This document shows, one piece after another, positions 1 through 11,596 of a stretch of DNA of 64,000 nucleotides. This DNA comes from Echinarachnius parma (lineage: Eukaryota > Echinodermata > Echinoidea > Clypeasteroida > Echinarachniidae). The notes under the pieces are model-generated. The model was not told the origin of the DNA and did no database searches. It was given only the letters and a program-made list of their open reading frames with translations. Position numbers and translations under genes: made by a program. How positions within the stretch are numbered: the stretch's first letter is position 1; each line of letters starts with the position of its first letter. The stretch lies in NCBI GenBank assembly GCA_037951105.1, contig JBAMJV010010127.1:1-64000 (forward strand), given 5' to 3'.

Positions 1-1300
1 ACCACAATTAATTAATTTATGGTGGTATATAAATGTATATGATTTATTATGTTGTGATTTTAACATTTTACTATTTGTTCATGAGCTCAATATTTTTCTA
101 AGTTTAATTTATAATAGTTCATATAATTGGTTGTTTATGATATTTGATTATTTTGTTTATGCCTTTATTTTGGTATAAAGTATTTTAAAATGAGTTTGCT
201 AAAATATAATCATTATGAAAATGTTTACAAAATCACTAAATAAACTGATATTAGATAGATTTAAGTTTAAAATGCAATATAAGTTAATTATTTTCATAAA
301 ATCTATATGTATTTAAAAAATAGCAAATTTTGCCTCTTAAAGGGCATCAAGCGTGGGGATGCTACATAGCGGGTCGCCATTTTGAACTGGGTTAGTTTGC
401 GCGCACCGCATGACACTGAGCTAACGTGCATTACGCACCGTGCGCAACGCGTATGCAAGATGGCGCCGCGCATCTCATTTGACGAATCTGAACTACCTTT
501 AACTATGCTCTTGAACATTATTTTCTTCTTGATTTCAGATATGTCTATCAATGCAATAATGTTTAGCTTTTAATGAAAATGTTATTGACTGCAGGTCTTT
601 TTGATAATCATATATGCTTTGTAATTAATTGCAATATTGATTTTGTAATGCTTGTGCAAATAAAAGTTTTATAAAACCAATAAAAACAATTCAATTTTTC
701 TTGAAGAACCCTCTAAATCAAAACTTTGTACTGTAAAACATTGTATAAAGGGATCTAGAAACATCATCAAAATCCTTAAAGGTATGGTGACAAGAAAACT
801 GCCTCAAAATTGGGTTTTACTGTATCTAAGGTAGATTTTCATGAAGATTACTAATACAAACAAATTTTCCTCGTGGGAAAACCCGGTAAAATAAAAAAAA
901 TCAACTTGTAAATTCACTTTCGGAACCCCCGTAAAAAAACTGAGTCCCGGGCGAACAAAAAATGACGTCATCTTTGTGACGTCACCTGCAGGCAATCGCA
1001 GTTTAGCTCGGTCATAGACGTACACGCTGAGTGCAATACTCACGTTGACACAGAGATATTATTTCCATTTGTTTCAATATTTGCAAACATTTGTTCAGGT
1101 TTATATCATGGACGATATACACTCAGATGTGTAGCTGCATCCTGCTACAATTCATTTCTTAGCAATTCTTAAGCATTTTCAGTAAAACCTCAATTTACAA
1201 GCAAAAACGAGTTTGTTTTACAAGCAAGTCATAGGCTCTGCATGTAAACAATGCACATTCCTCCGCATTGCTGTCTGCATGTGATGTCATGAATCGGGTG
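1..1300. other. Intergenic sequence, no gene recognised
   Basis: AT-rich sequence without a recognisable gene. A short CpG-rich patch at about 350-500 has an ATG in a CAAGATGGCGCC context, as in YY1-type promoter sites, but the reading frame that follows (63 codons) resembles nothing known. Two CRE-like TGACGTCA palindromes lie close together near 962-984. Either patch could be promoter material or part of an old repeat. Confidence 0.4.
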
Positions 1301-1305
1301 ACACG

Positions 1306-1708
1306 TGCGCACATTCCAGCTCTGCTATAAATGACTTTTTTTAGGAGCATGGAACGCCGATGCGTAATAAAGCAAAAAAAGTTGCGTGAAATTTCCCTTT
1401 TTTTCCCAACTTAAGGATTTCTTTGAAAAAAAGAGTGTGGTATATCAATAAAGGCACATATTTAAAGCTATAAACCTGTATCAAAGCCGGGATTTCCCCC
1501 CTTCTTTAAAGTGATAGTGCGCACATTCCCGCTCCGCTATAAATTACTTTTTTAGCAGTATGGAACGCCGATGTGAAAACAAGCAAAAAAGTTGCATGAA
1601 ATTTACCTTTCTTGCCCAACTTAAGAATTTCTTTGAAAAAAGAGTGTGGTATATCAATATAGGCACTTAATTAAAGCTATAAACCTGAATCAAAGCCGGG
1701 ATTTCACC
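1306..1708. repeat. Tandem duplication, two units of about 200 bp
   Basis: The block at about 1306-1500, starting GTGCGCACATTCC and ending with CAAAGCCGGGATTTC, is repeated at about 1516-1708. The order of landmarks is the same: GGAACGCCGATG, CCCAACTTAAG, GAGTGTGGTATATCAAT. By eye the units are roughly 85-90 percent alike. No coding content is evident. It may be part of a larger inverted-repeat element, since GTATGGTGA occurs near 783 and its inverse near 1705. Confidence 0.75.
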
Positions 1709-2050
1709 ATACATGAGATTGATATCCAGGGATCGAAACACTGGGATAAATCCAGGGGCTGTCTTTGCAAACGTGTGTGCGATGTTTTGGACCGGGATTT
1801 GGTGGATATTTCAGCTCAAAACGGTGACTAAAACTTGTTCTAGTGTTGAATGAACCCTAAGTACGCAAGCTGAATTTTTAAGACCCTAAATGCGTAACTC
1901 ATCAGTTTCAAAAAGATACCCTTTTCCCTGATTTTTGGTGTGATTTTGAGACCCTATTCACGATACGTACGTAACGTGCCTGATCGTAAAAAACACCCTT
2001 TTACGTGAATTCTTGGTCAAGCATGATACCCCCCTTTCTATGAGGACAGA

Positions 2051-2070
2051 CCCCCCCCCCCCCCCCCCCC
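2051..2070. repeat. Poly-C tract
   Basis: An uninterrupted C run of about 20 bases. It sits exactly where the 5' end of a MITE copy (2073-2480) is missing, so it may mark a rearrangement or an assembly weak point. Confidence 0.8.
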
Positions 2071-2072
2071 GG

Positions 2073-2480
2073 GGTCAAAATCGGTTCAGAAACGGCTGAA
2101 ATATCCATAAATATAACAATTTGTGATTATTGTGGGGGCCCCACAATAATTCAATCATTTTAAAGCCCTTGAAAAAAAACTTGCTTAGGCCTATACAATT
2201 TTCAAAAAATTGATGATCTCTCTATTCAATCATTATTTTAACGAAAAATCACATGCACATTTTTGTATTTAAGATGGTTGAAACCAATTTGTTTTTAGAG
2301 AGCGCCCTCTTGAGTTTCAAAGGCTCTTTTTGAATGATAATAGGCTTTTTATTTAGTTGTTTGTAATATTGTTATACCTTTCGAGCATGGTGGAGTTATA
2401 ATTATAAGTTTGTTATGTTTGATGGTGCAGGTTTTGGTTACTAAAATTCAGTTTGACCAAAACTCAACAATCCCTTTAAA
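2073..2480 (+). mobile_element. Partial copy of the AAGGGATAGTTGAG MITE family
   Basis: The sequence runs from TCAAAATCGGTTCAGAAA to CCAAAACTCAACAATCCC and matches the body and right end of the three fuller copies at 6508-7022, 7421-7980 and 9452-9997. The left terminus is replaced by the poly-C tract. No coding capacity. Confidence 0.75.
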
Positions 2481-2690
2481 ATTTACTTGGAACTCTAAAC
2501 GGTTCTCACACCTCATCACAACTTCATCATATTCATATTACCAATAATTATAAGCATGGAAAAGGTTTTGGTTTATCGAAGTTCCCTTTTGTTAAAAAAA
2601 AGACATTTACGATTGAAGTGTTCAGATTTTTGATTTTCCACTGGAAAGGTCATAATGTATCATGGTCCAATGGTGTAGACGCGTTCACAC
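2481..2690. mobile_element. Partial copy of the AGGGAYTTAGTAAC repeat family
   Basis: Landmarks shared with the copies at 42460-42846 and 51073-51465 appear in the same order: GGTTCTCACACCTC, a CATATTCATATTACCAATAA stretch, AAGCATGG, and ACATTTACGATTGAAGTGTT. The left end is missing and the right end is not clear. Confidence 0.55.
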
Positions 2691-3556
2691 GCGAGTGCAA
2701 TCAGTTTGTCGCTGGCTTCAGTACTAACAGTAGCAGTGCAGTGGCCGAGAGCACGATCATGACCCAGGACCAGCCCTAGTTCCACTGATCTCTAGATATG
2801 ATTTACGCCCGCTTTACGGTTGAATGAGTAAGGGCGGTATGTGCTCTGCTACGTTCTGTTGATTTGTATGTAATTCTAGCTTATTGACATCGATGAGTTA
2901 GAGCCAATGATGCTAATTACCATCATGATGGTAAATGGGGGGTAAATGTCGCTGGTCCGTTATCGAGCCCCTGCCCCCAGTGCAGGGCAGCTAGCCCCCC
3001 GCCACAATCGACCTTTCGACTACCGCACTACTGAATTGCACGTCTTTGGGCCGTCTTTGGTACGACCTACACGACAGGGGTGCAAAACTGGTGCAGATTG
3101 ACGGCGGCGTTGGTATGTGTACCCTTTTCACACAAAATTGTCTTTTGTCAATGTTTATGTTGTTTATTATGTCTTGAAATATGACTGTTTGAGTGCATCG
3201 ATGAGGCTGAGCTAAGTGATGATGCAGAGCTAGTTTATTAATATTATGCGTAATGAATTGACATATATATGTTGCGAATCACCCCTGCAAGTCAAGGGGC
3301 TTATTACTGGTTGCGAATATGGTTTGCAGAATAGTGTGACCGCCCGTGGTTGTGAGTGTGCAATGACTTCGCAACTTTGCCTTTAGCTTTGGTAGTTTGG
3401 GGTTCAGTTGAGCCTGAGGTTATTCCATTAATTTCCATGACCTTACAAAATAAAAACATCCAATACCAAATGACAAATGTTGGAGCCTTGTAGGTGAAAT
3501 TTCAGATAAAACATTCTTCAGATTTGCTCACTATATATGCTTACTTTTCCATTTAG
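2691..3556. other. Possible 5' upstream region of the first MGST3 gene
   Basis: More GC-rich than its surroundings between about 2930 and 3110. A segment ending GACGGCGGCGTTG followed by GTATGT near 3112 could be a non-coding first exon with a splice donor, because the first coding exon of MGST3 is preceded by a strong acceptor. This is inference only; no TATA box or transcript evidence is available. Confidence 0.2.
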
Positions 3557-4302
3557 CCTAGGACCAGCCCACATCTACAATGTATTGTAAATGGTCCTGA
3601 TGGACCATTTACTGCTCACAGTGGTAAAAATCTACGGGACACAATTTGAACTACAAACAGAGAGAAAAGAACAGCATATCTAAAGTTAAAAATTGCATAC
3701 CTAGATTGAAGCTGATTTTATGATTTATTGTACAAAATTTCATTTTCAAAATGATAAGTCATACTTACAAAAATCGTCATATAAGTTCCATTTCTTTCTC
3801 TTCCTGCTCGATGTCCCATCGTAAACAAAGAAAGCCCGCCCGCAACATGCGGAGGCCGCTTATTATTGTCCAAAACAAGCCAACTCGCGATCTGCAAGCA
3901 TGCCCGCCGTATCCGATTTCGGATACGCCATATCAGAATTCGGATACGCCGTGTCAGAATTCGGATACGGTAACACGTGTGGTGTGGGAAGCTTGCGGGA
4001 AATACATGACAGTCATCCAGATAGCAGCAACACTTTCGAGAGGGATCACGACTGAGATTTTCTCAGTCTTTTTATTTTCCAAAACTGCAGATTTTCCATT
4101 TTTTTCGACATTTGAAGAATAATTTGGACCATTTTGGTAAGTTCATATAACACTTGTATCATTTTTAGGGCCATTCATGATTGATTTTGTTGAATTTAAG
4201 ATAAGAATTTTGTGTGAAATTTTGACAAACTTTTTTTGTACTGTCCCACATTGTTCCCGTATAGCGCAGCATTACAATGTAGTGTTGTGTGGACCAGCCT
4301 AG
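3557..4302. mobile_element. Candidate inverted-repeat element with internal CGGATACG repeats
   Basis: The left edge reads CCTAGGACCAGCCCAC and the right edge, inverted, CCTAGGCTGGTCCACAC; the match is imperfect. Inside, the motif TTCGGATACG occurs three times in about 60 bp (3911-3970). A 123-codon frame at 3751-4122 crosses this motif array but has no recognisable domain, so it is not called as a gene. Confidence 0.35.
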
Positions 4303-4760
4303 GTATTCAAATGTAATTGTAGTGTCAATTTAATACTCTTCCTAGACGGAGTAGTGACTTTAGTAGATCCAAAGTGTGCATGCATGCATGTTTTGGGCAA
4401 AAAGGGGCGTGATCACTTTTGTTTTGTTTATTATGATTATTATGACTATTGCTGTTTCTTTCAGTCAAAATATCTTTCTTTCACTAAATCGTAAATGGCT
4501 CAGCCTCAAGTGGTATTTGACTATTTACATGGTATTGTAATTAATTCTTACATGTGCATATGTGTTACTTATATTCATATTGCATCATTATCGTCATTAG
4601 AATGCAAATATTTTTAATTTATTATTATTATATTTATTTATTTTATTATAATTTCATGTTGTAATTATCGGATCTGCTAGCTTGAAGTTGAATTATAATT
4701 TAGTATTTTAGTTATCTTTCATTGAAGAGTTTCTCGGGAAATAAGAACTACAGCTTCGTC

Positions 4761-4812
4761 TGTAAATACTCTCCCCAAGGATTATGGGCATGTTGTGTCG
4801 GTGACCATTCAT
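4761..4812 (+). pseudogene. Decayed partial copy of MGST3 exon 1
   Basis: About 45 bases (ACTCTCCCCAAGGATTATGG and flanks) match the start of coding exon 1, which lies 167 bp downstream. The copy keeps the codons for TLPKDYG but lacks the ATG context and the rest of the exon. The spacing is close to the 151-166 bp unit seen for the exon 4 copies of the same gene. Confidence 0.8.
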
Positions 4813-4848
4813 GTTTTCATTCCCAGTGATTTAAATATTTCATTTTGT

Positions 4849-4860
4849 TTCTGTTTGCAG
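4849..4860 (+). promoter_or_regulatory. Splice acceptor for the MGST3 first coding exon
   Basis: A pyrimidine-rich run ending TTCTGTTTGCAG lies 59 bases before the MGST3 start codon. It suggests that the exon carrying the ATG has a 5' untranslated part from 4861 and that a non-coding first exon lies further upstream. Confidence 0.55.
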
Positions 4861-4919
4861 AATTGGTAAATCCTCTTGCATTTTTAGAGTTCCTGCATAA
4901 ATAACAACTATACACAGCC

Positions 4920-7900
4920 ATGTCGGTGTTGTCAACTCTCCCCAAGGATTATGGGTATGTGGTGTTGGTCGGAGCGGCCAGTTCTGTCATGGTTTCCTTC
5001 CTAGCCATCCAGGTCGGCAGGGCCCGCAAGAAGTATGGAATTGATGTGAGTTCCGTGCATGTCCCTATATAGTTGTTTTTTTTAGATGATGGTGGTAGTG
5101 ATGGTGGGTGTGATGGTGATGGTGATGGGGGTGGTGGTGGTGATATGATGATGATGGTAATTATGGTGATGATGATGATGAGGATGATGATTATGATGAT
5201 CATGCAATTAGGAATAATACAAATTATACAAATGATAATGTTCCCTATAAAACACATTACTACTGGGTATCAATATTTACCAAAATCTTTTTGTCTAATC
5301 AATTTAAACAGAATGAGTAAAAAGTCAAACAGAATAATAACAAATAACACTGAAAATATAATGCGGGGGACAATTTTTTTTATTTATTTTTTATTGAAGG
5401 CTAGTAAGGAGGGCTACAGCTTAGTTTAAAAGTTAGTCATTTTATACATGTACAAAGTTTTATTGCAATGAATGATTTTAATTTAACTGCAGTATAGACC
5501 TACTACATACATGCAGTGATTTGATTTACATGTATACGTTTAATGTTATTGTTTGTCATTTCCATTTGTAGTACCCGACTATGTACAGTGACACCAACGC
5601 TGCCTTCAACTGTGTTCAACGAGCACACCAAAACACGTAAGTCCCAAAATGGATCCATGTATTGAATGTGAACATGGGTTGAATCTGCTCTTTATCCCTT
5701 TTTTGATTATTTACTTTATTTATTTATTTTTTCTGACGTGAGGGCATAAGTATGATAATAGTTTGAATTCTCCATGGAAGAAAACAAACTTCAAAAAACT
5801 CTAGATCTATTCTAATGAAAGGGGTGGGAAGTATTGCTATCAATGAAAGAAGTAGAGAAAATTGTGAGGATCGAATCATCATCAACTCAAGTTTCAGCTA
5901 AATTTGTGGAGAAATTAAAGCGATTTCTGAAGATACTCGGACAGAATTCCTCAGGAATTACCCAAATTTCTTTTTCAATTTTAAAATTATTGTCTCTGAT
6001 CTTGTGCTTGTGATATATATAATGAAAAACTTGCTAATTTCAATTTCATAATACACTGAGTTTTTAAGACAAGTTTAAAAGAGAATGCATCTGTTAGTTA
6101 TCTACTCTATAAATAATGTTAATAGTTTTTTATTGCAAGCATTCAGAAATTTAATTGATTTGATTCTTTATAGTTGACCATTGCACTCCGAGGTCAAGAG
6201 AGTGGTGACCCATTGCAAGAACCGAGTGGGTCTTGTATTAACTCATATTGTGTGAATGATGGTTCATAACTCAAGGCTATTCTTTATTTTCTCTGACACA
6301 GGTTGGAAAACTACCCACAATTTCTGATGCTGCTGTTTGTCTCTGGGCTTGAGAATCCGGTATGAGCTAGCTTTTTAATTCTACCATTTTGTTTACAAAT
6401 TACAGTTATCAAAAAAGATCATCTGTTAAGGAATTTGAGTTTGAGTTTGTAATTAATATAGCCCCCAAATACTTGGGTTCAAAGTCATGATGGTAACTTT
6501 AAAGTAAAGGGTAGTTCAGTTTTGGTAGAGAGGGCGCTGCACACCACAGTTTTTTGTGAGGTAATGAAAAACTGGCTGTCGAACATGCAATTTTAATGGC
6601 AGAATAAACTTTACTTGGTCAAAATCGGTTCAGAAATGGCTGAAATATCAATAAATATATTCGATCGTAATAAATTTGTGCCCCAAAATTATTTGATGAT
6701 TTAAATTTTTTTTTTTTAAATGCTTACACTTTTTCAAAAATTTTCAAAAGCGGTTTTTAAATAGTTGTTGATGATCTCTCTATTTAATCATTATTTCAAC
6801 AAAACATCACATGTATAATTTTGTATGACAAATGGTTGAAACCAATGCCTTTTTAGAGAGCGTCCTCTTGTGTTTTAATGGCTCTTTTTTTAATGATAAC
6901 AGGCTTTTTACTTAGTCGTTTGTAATTTTGTATACTTTTTGAGCATGGTGGAGTTATAACTATTAGTTTGTAATGTTACTGTGCAGGTTTTGGTTACTAA
7001 AGTTCAGCCTTACCAAAACTGTACTAGCCTGAACTAGTCACTCCTGCAAAGGAATTGGTTCAATGTAAATCTCATTGATTATAATCCTGTCTTTTTATGA
7101 GAAGAACTAAATATAAAAAAAAATTAAAAAACGATGTGGCACTATCAGATGGCAACCAATAACAAACATACAGGTTCCAGAATACTAAATGCATGCAAGC
7201 ACAGAGAGACATGCTCTGATGATATGATAGGTGCAATACTAATAGTAAAATGGTGTAGGATCATTGTGAATTAACCCGTTGCTTACAGGAACCTGGTGGG
7301 CTATGTACAAAGTCTATGGGGCTTTCAGAATCTCGAAGTGAACAGGTTAATTGGGTTGGCATTTGCAAGTTATATTTTACCCTTTAGCAGGTGTATCTAA
7401 TAAAGCGGTGAAAGTTTCCTTAAAGGGATAGTTGAGTTCTGGTAAGGAGAGTACAGTTTTGGTGAAACTGAATTTTAGTAACCAAAACCTGCATCATTAC
7501 ATTACAAACTAATAGTTATAACTAGAAAGGAACACAAAATTACAAATGACGTAGTAAAGATCATGTTATCATTCAAAAAGAGCCGTTAAAACGTAAGAGG
7601 GCGCTCTCTAAACACTCATCGGTTTCAACCATTTTGAATAAAATATTGTGCATGTGATGCTTTGCTGAAATAGTGATTGGATAGAGAAATAACCAACAAC
7701 TATTTAAATACCTATTTTGTAACTTTTTGAAAAGAGGAAGCATTTTTTTGAATTTTTAACGGCTGGTTCAAAATTCTCTAATAAACCCGGGGCCCCGGGT
7801 TTATTACAAATTGTTATATTTATGGATATTTCAGCCGTCTCTGAACCAATTTTGATCAAACAAAGATGATTTTATTATTTAAATATTATGCTCTTTCAAA

Positions 7901-10189
7901 TTTTACACTCAGTTTTTCATTACCTCACAAAAAAAAAAGTAGTCTAGCGCCCTCTCTACCAAAACTCAACTATCCCTTTAAGAAACATAAGAAATGTTGT
8001 TCGAGTTCTTCTACCCCTTGAAACAGTTGTACCCCTTTAAATGGTATCCCATGAAGCACGTCAGACTACTGTTATTCAAATCATTGTAATTCATGTGTTA
8101 GTATCATTTCTTCTCTTATATTAATAAAATTAATACAAGATTAACTAACTTTGTGTAGGGCAAAATTTCTTATATACCCATTTTGTGTTGACTATTTTGA
8201 TGTTTGTAAATACAGCTGCATTCTATTGGACATTGTATATGCCACTGCAATTCAGCTTCGAAGCTGCGAATGTGACATTTTGTTTGTTGAATAATTAGTT
8301 GTTTTTTTTAATACCATTATTTAAATGACTGATCATCAACCGTGCCGACACAAAGTTAGTGAATGTATTGTGTGTTTCCTTCTTCATACCAGAGGAGAGC
8401 TGCAGGGCTGGGAAGTATTTGGGTGCTGAGCAGGTTCGCCTATGCCCATGGCTACTACTCCGGAGGTAAGATACCCAATGTTAACACAGCTAGGGCTTGA
8501 CACTAGCACTTGCCCGCTTGCCCAGGGCAAGTAAAAAATAGTTGATGGGCAAGTAAAATTTAATTGGCTGGGAGGTCTGTGAGTGTTCAGCAAGTTCGCC
8601 TATATGCCCATGGCTACTATTTCGGAGGTAAGATACCCAAATGTTATTAACACAGCTAGGGCTTGACACTAGCACTTGCCCGCTTGCCCAGGGCAAGTCA
8701 AAAATAGTTGACGGGCAAGTAAAATTTCATTGGCTGGGAGGTCTGTGAGTTTTGAGCAGGTTCGCCTATGCCCATGGCTACTACTCCGGAGGTAAGATAC
8801 CCAATGTTAACACAGGTAGGGCTTGACACTAGCACTTGCCCAGAGCAAGTACAGATAGTTGATGGGCAAGTAAAATTTAATTGGCTGGGAGGTCTATGGG
8901 TGCTGAGCAGGTTCGCCTATGCCCATGGCTACTACTCCGGAGGTAAGATACCCCATTTGTTATTAACACAGCTAGGGCTTGACACTAGCACTTGCCCGCT
9001 TGCCCGGGGCAGGTAAAAAATAGTTGACGGGCAAGTAAAATTTAATTGGCTGGGAGGTCTATGGGTGCTGAGCAGGTTCGCCTATGCCCATGGCTACTAC
9101 TCCGGAGGTAAGATACCCAAATGTTATTAACACAGCTAGGGCTAATTGACACTAGCACTTGCCCGCTTGCCCAGGGCAAGTACAAATTGGTGTCGGCCTG
9201 TCGGGCAAGTAAAATCTGATAAATTGTCTAGTTTTCTAGCCGATCGGGCAACTAATTGATTGTACAACTATGAGAGAACAATGTTATTTCATACACGTGT
9301 GTAAATCTCAGCTTGTAGTAACAGGGCAAGTAAATTTAATATTGGGGCAAGTAATATTTCAAAATTCATGATTTGACTTGCCCGAATAGGCAAGTATAGA
9401 AAAAAACTTGTGTGTGGGGCATTTCCCAATAGGCCTTCTGTTATTTGGCTTTAAAGGGATAGTTGAGTTTTGGTATAGAGGGCGCTGCACAAAATAATTT
9501 TTTGTGAGATAATGAAAAACTGATTGTCAAATTTGAAAGAGCATACAATTTTAATGACAGAATAAACTTTATTTGATCAAAATCGGTTCAGAAATGGCTG
9601 AAATATCCATAAACATAACCATTTGTGGGGCCCCACAATTATTTGATAATTTTGAACCAGCCGTTAACAAAATAAAAAAAAAAAAAAAAAAACAGGTTTT
9701 TAAATAGTTGTTGATTAACTCTCTATCTAATCACTATTTCAACAAAACATCACATGCACAATATTTTATTTTAAATGGTTGAAACCAATTAACTTTTAGA
9801 GAGCGCCCTCTTGAGTTTTAACAGCTCTTTTTTAATGATAACAGGCTTTTTACTTAGTCGTTTGTAATTTTTTTATTCATTTCGAGCATGGTGGAGTTAT
9901 AAGTATAAGTTTGTAATGTAATGGTGCAGGTTTTGGTTACTAAAATTCAGTTTGACCAAAACTGTACTCTCTTTACCAAAACTCAACTATCCCTTTATTT
10001 AACAATACGATTTTGTTGTATCACTGGTTCAGTGTTTTATGTTCTAGAACCTTGTATTTATGTGCTCCCTTTTATCCCATTCTTTCAGACCCAAAGAAGA
10101 GGTCCCGTGGCACGTTCGGTCACTTCGGAATGATCGGCATGCTGGGAATGACAGTAAGAGGTGCTCTTCGTCTTCTTGAAGTCATCTAA
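4920..10189 (+). CDS. MGST3: Microsomal glutathione S-transferase 3 (MAPEG family), copy 1
   Basis: Five coding exons: 4920-5045, 5572-5636, 6302-6359, 8393-8465 and 10089-10189. All have GT-AG introns and together encode 140 aa. MGST3 is an integral ER-membrane enzyme that conjugates glutathione to lipid electrophiles and reduces lipid hydroperoxides (family knowledge). Seen here: N-terminus [16 protein letters not shown], a first hydrophobic helix, a [15 protein letters not shown] loop, the MAPEG signature R59-A-H-Q-N63 followed by E66, two more hydrophobic segments, and [16 protein letters not shown] at about 100-115, very close to vertebrate MGST3. The C-terminus ends at LLEVI and lacks the cysteine tail of mammalian MGST3. 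The start is the first ATG after a strong acceptor. Exon 4 is followed by four decayed tandem copies of itself. A paralogue lies tail to tail at 15103-19816. Confidence 0.95.
5088..5195. repeat. GAT/GGT-rich microsatellite in MGST3 intron 1
   Basis: Degenerate GATGGT and GATGAT repeats immediately after the first exon. They create long spurious open frames on both strands. Confidence 0.8.
6508..7022 (+). mobile_element. MITE, AAGGGATAGTTGAG family, copy in MGST3 intron 3
   Basis: About 515 bp, starting TTTTGGTAGAGAGGGCGCTG and ending TTACTAAAGTTCAGCCTTACC. It shares the central landmarks GTGAGGTAATGAAAAACTG, ATCGGTTCAGAAATGGC and GAGAGCG with the copies at 7421-7980 and 9452-9997. The terminal inverted repeats are more eroded than in those copies, suggesting an older insertion. 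Confidence 0.75.
7271..7350 (+). mobile_element. Ultra-short TTAA-flanked element, 80 bp
   Basis: Starts TTAACCCGTTGC and ends GAACAGGTTAA, so both ends are TTAA plus a CCC/GGG-type terminus as in piggyBac-like elements. The core contains GTACAAAGTCTATGGGG. Related copies lie at 15234-15314, 42387-42463 and 49620-49690. Confidence 0.65.
7421..7980 (-). mobile_element. MITE, AAGGGATAGTTGAG family, inverted copy
   Basis: About 560 bp in MGST3 intron 3 with terminal inverted repeats AAGGGATAGTTGAGTT and AACTCAACTATCCCTT, each flanked by TA. It lies in the opposite orientation to the other copies. A TA duplication fits Tc1/mariner-type insertion; the flanking bases also read TTAA here, so the exact duplication is not settled by this copy alone. 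Non-coding. Confidence 0.8.
8410..9110 (+). pseudogene. Tandem array: MGST3 exon 4 plus four decayed copies
   Basis: The exon 4 motif GGTTCGCCTATGCCCATGGC recurs at about 8433 (the real exon), 8593, 8759, 8910 and 9075, with spacings of 160, 166, 151 and 165 bp. Each extra copy keeps a GGAG|GTAAGAT donor but begins inside the exon at GGCTGGGAGGTC. The real CAG acceptor and the first codons (RRAA) are replaced by sequence rich in GGGCAAGT. Each unit also contains part of the hAT-like MITE that is complete at 9133-9420. This looks like unequal crossing-over or replication slippage that spread an exon-MITE junction. Confidence 0.9.
9133..9420 (+). mobile_element. hAT-like MITE rich in GGGCAAGT/ACTTGCCC
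   Basis: Begins near AGGGCTAATTGACACTAGC, ends near AACTTGTGTGTGGGG, and holds many copies of GGGCAAGT and its inverse. The cleaner copy at 48365-48638 has similar ends and an 8-bp near-matching target duplication. No coding capacity. Confidence 0.65.
9452..9997 (+). mobile_element. MITE, AAGGGATAGTTGAG family, full-length copy
   Basis: About 546 bp with TA at both edges, left end AAGGGATAGTTGAGTTTTGG and right end CCAAAACTCAACTATCCCTT. This is the best-preserved copy and lies in the last intron of MGST3. Because the right flank is TTTATTT, a TTAA duplication is excluded here while TA fits. Confidence 0.85.
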
Positions 10190-11596
10190 TTCAATTTGGA
10201 TCAAAATTTGGTTATAAAGGGTAATTACTTAGAGTTTTTGGTTGTTTTGATATAGAACTTAATTCAAAGTTATTAAGATATAGTTATTGAAATATTCTGA
10301 TATTTTGTTCCGTTTACATAGGAACCCCTGGCATAATAGACAATGCTTAAAAATTAGCACAGGCCCCTCTGGCCCAGGGCCACTGGCTGAAATGGGCAAT
10401 CAAGTGTAACAGAATTTGTAATACTTTCTTTGTTTGGGGCTACTAGATTAAAGTTTTGGGCCACTAAAGTTTGAAAAATCTTGGTTTTACTTGTCCCGCT
10501 GGGCCACATTGAGGCAAAACAGATGATTTCTAGCATTGTGATAGGATTAGTGGGGAGGACGTATTCAACATTTCAATTAACAGACTGCCACTCCATGTGA
10601 GAGAAAAATATTGTAATATATGTTGATTTCAAACTACATGTAAGTGAGCGAGATATTAATGAACTAAAGCTCAGTCTTATTTCATACAAGATAAGAGGCC
10701 GATCGGGTCACTAGGGGACAAAATAGTGTGGGGCAAGGCATCCTATCATTAATCACATGGACCAAATGTTATACTGCCAAACATTTGTTAGATTTAACTC
10801 ATGGGCTAAAATTACCGATCATTCAATTTCTGAGGAAATTTCAGGCCTTATAGACGTTCTTCGTAGAGTTAATATTTTCTTCTATAATACTGATTGATGA
10901 ATTTGTCTTTTCTTTAAATCTGCCTTGCTTAAAACAGAAGTGCACATCATATAAGTGTATATTTGCAATCATTTTTAGCCAAGCATATTGGCATTGATGA
11001 AGTATTTGGTAATATAGAATGGTTTTGTGATCATTTTGGGACCCCACAAAAGATCTCTTGCAAAAAACAGTTATTAAATGCAGAAAATATGAACACATCT
11101 TTGTCATAATACATGTACATGTACTATGTACAATGTGTATTCTTAAGAAAAGTGACTATTGTAACTAGTTCTTAGACTATGACTACAATATGAACACATA
11201 TATTATACCTCACTATGATTATATGGTTTATTTTAAATGTTGAACTTAACCAGGGGAAATTACTATTTGACCTTTTGTACTATGACTACAATATACTTCA
11301 CATTATGAGTGATAATACAAACAAAAACAATATAATATCAATCTTTGTATTACTAATGGTGTAGAAGATTCTATTTTGATATAAATATATATATGTATAA
11401 ATCTGTACTAAGTATGATTTCTTTGATAGTGTGTAATGATGGTTATTAGATGTGGTTTATTGTGTAATTGTTTTTTTTTCCAAAGAAATTAACTAATAAT
11501 GCATATATTTCAATCAATCCAGTAAGAACAAAGTCAGGGTTTGGTGAAGTTCCTATTATATTCTTGAGAGCTACCAGGCAGCAACATTAATGACCA
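10190..11596. other. Intergenic, no gene seen
   Basis: Probably holds the 3' untranslated region of the first MGST3 gene at its left edge, but no clear polyadenylation signal follows the stop closely. A repeat-like patch rich in GGGCCACT and GGCCC lies at about 10355-10510. The rest is AT-rich with no recognisable feature. Confidence 0.4.

Noticed and set aside
3751-4122. 123-codon frame with repeated SDTPYQNSDTP-like text
   Set aside because: The repeats come from the CGGATACG motif array in a probable inverted-repeat element; no start context or homology recognised.
9921-10133. 70-codon frame upstream of and overlapping MGST3 exon 5
   Set aside because: Only the last part is the real exon (from 10089); the rest is the MITE end and intron.
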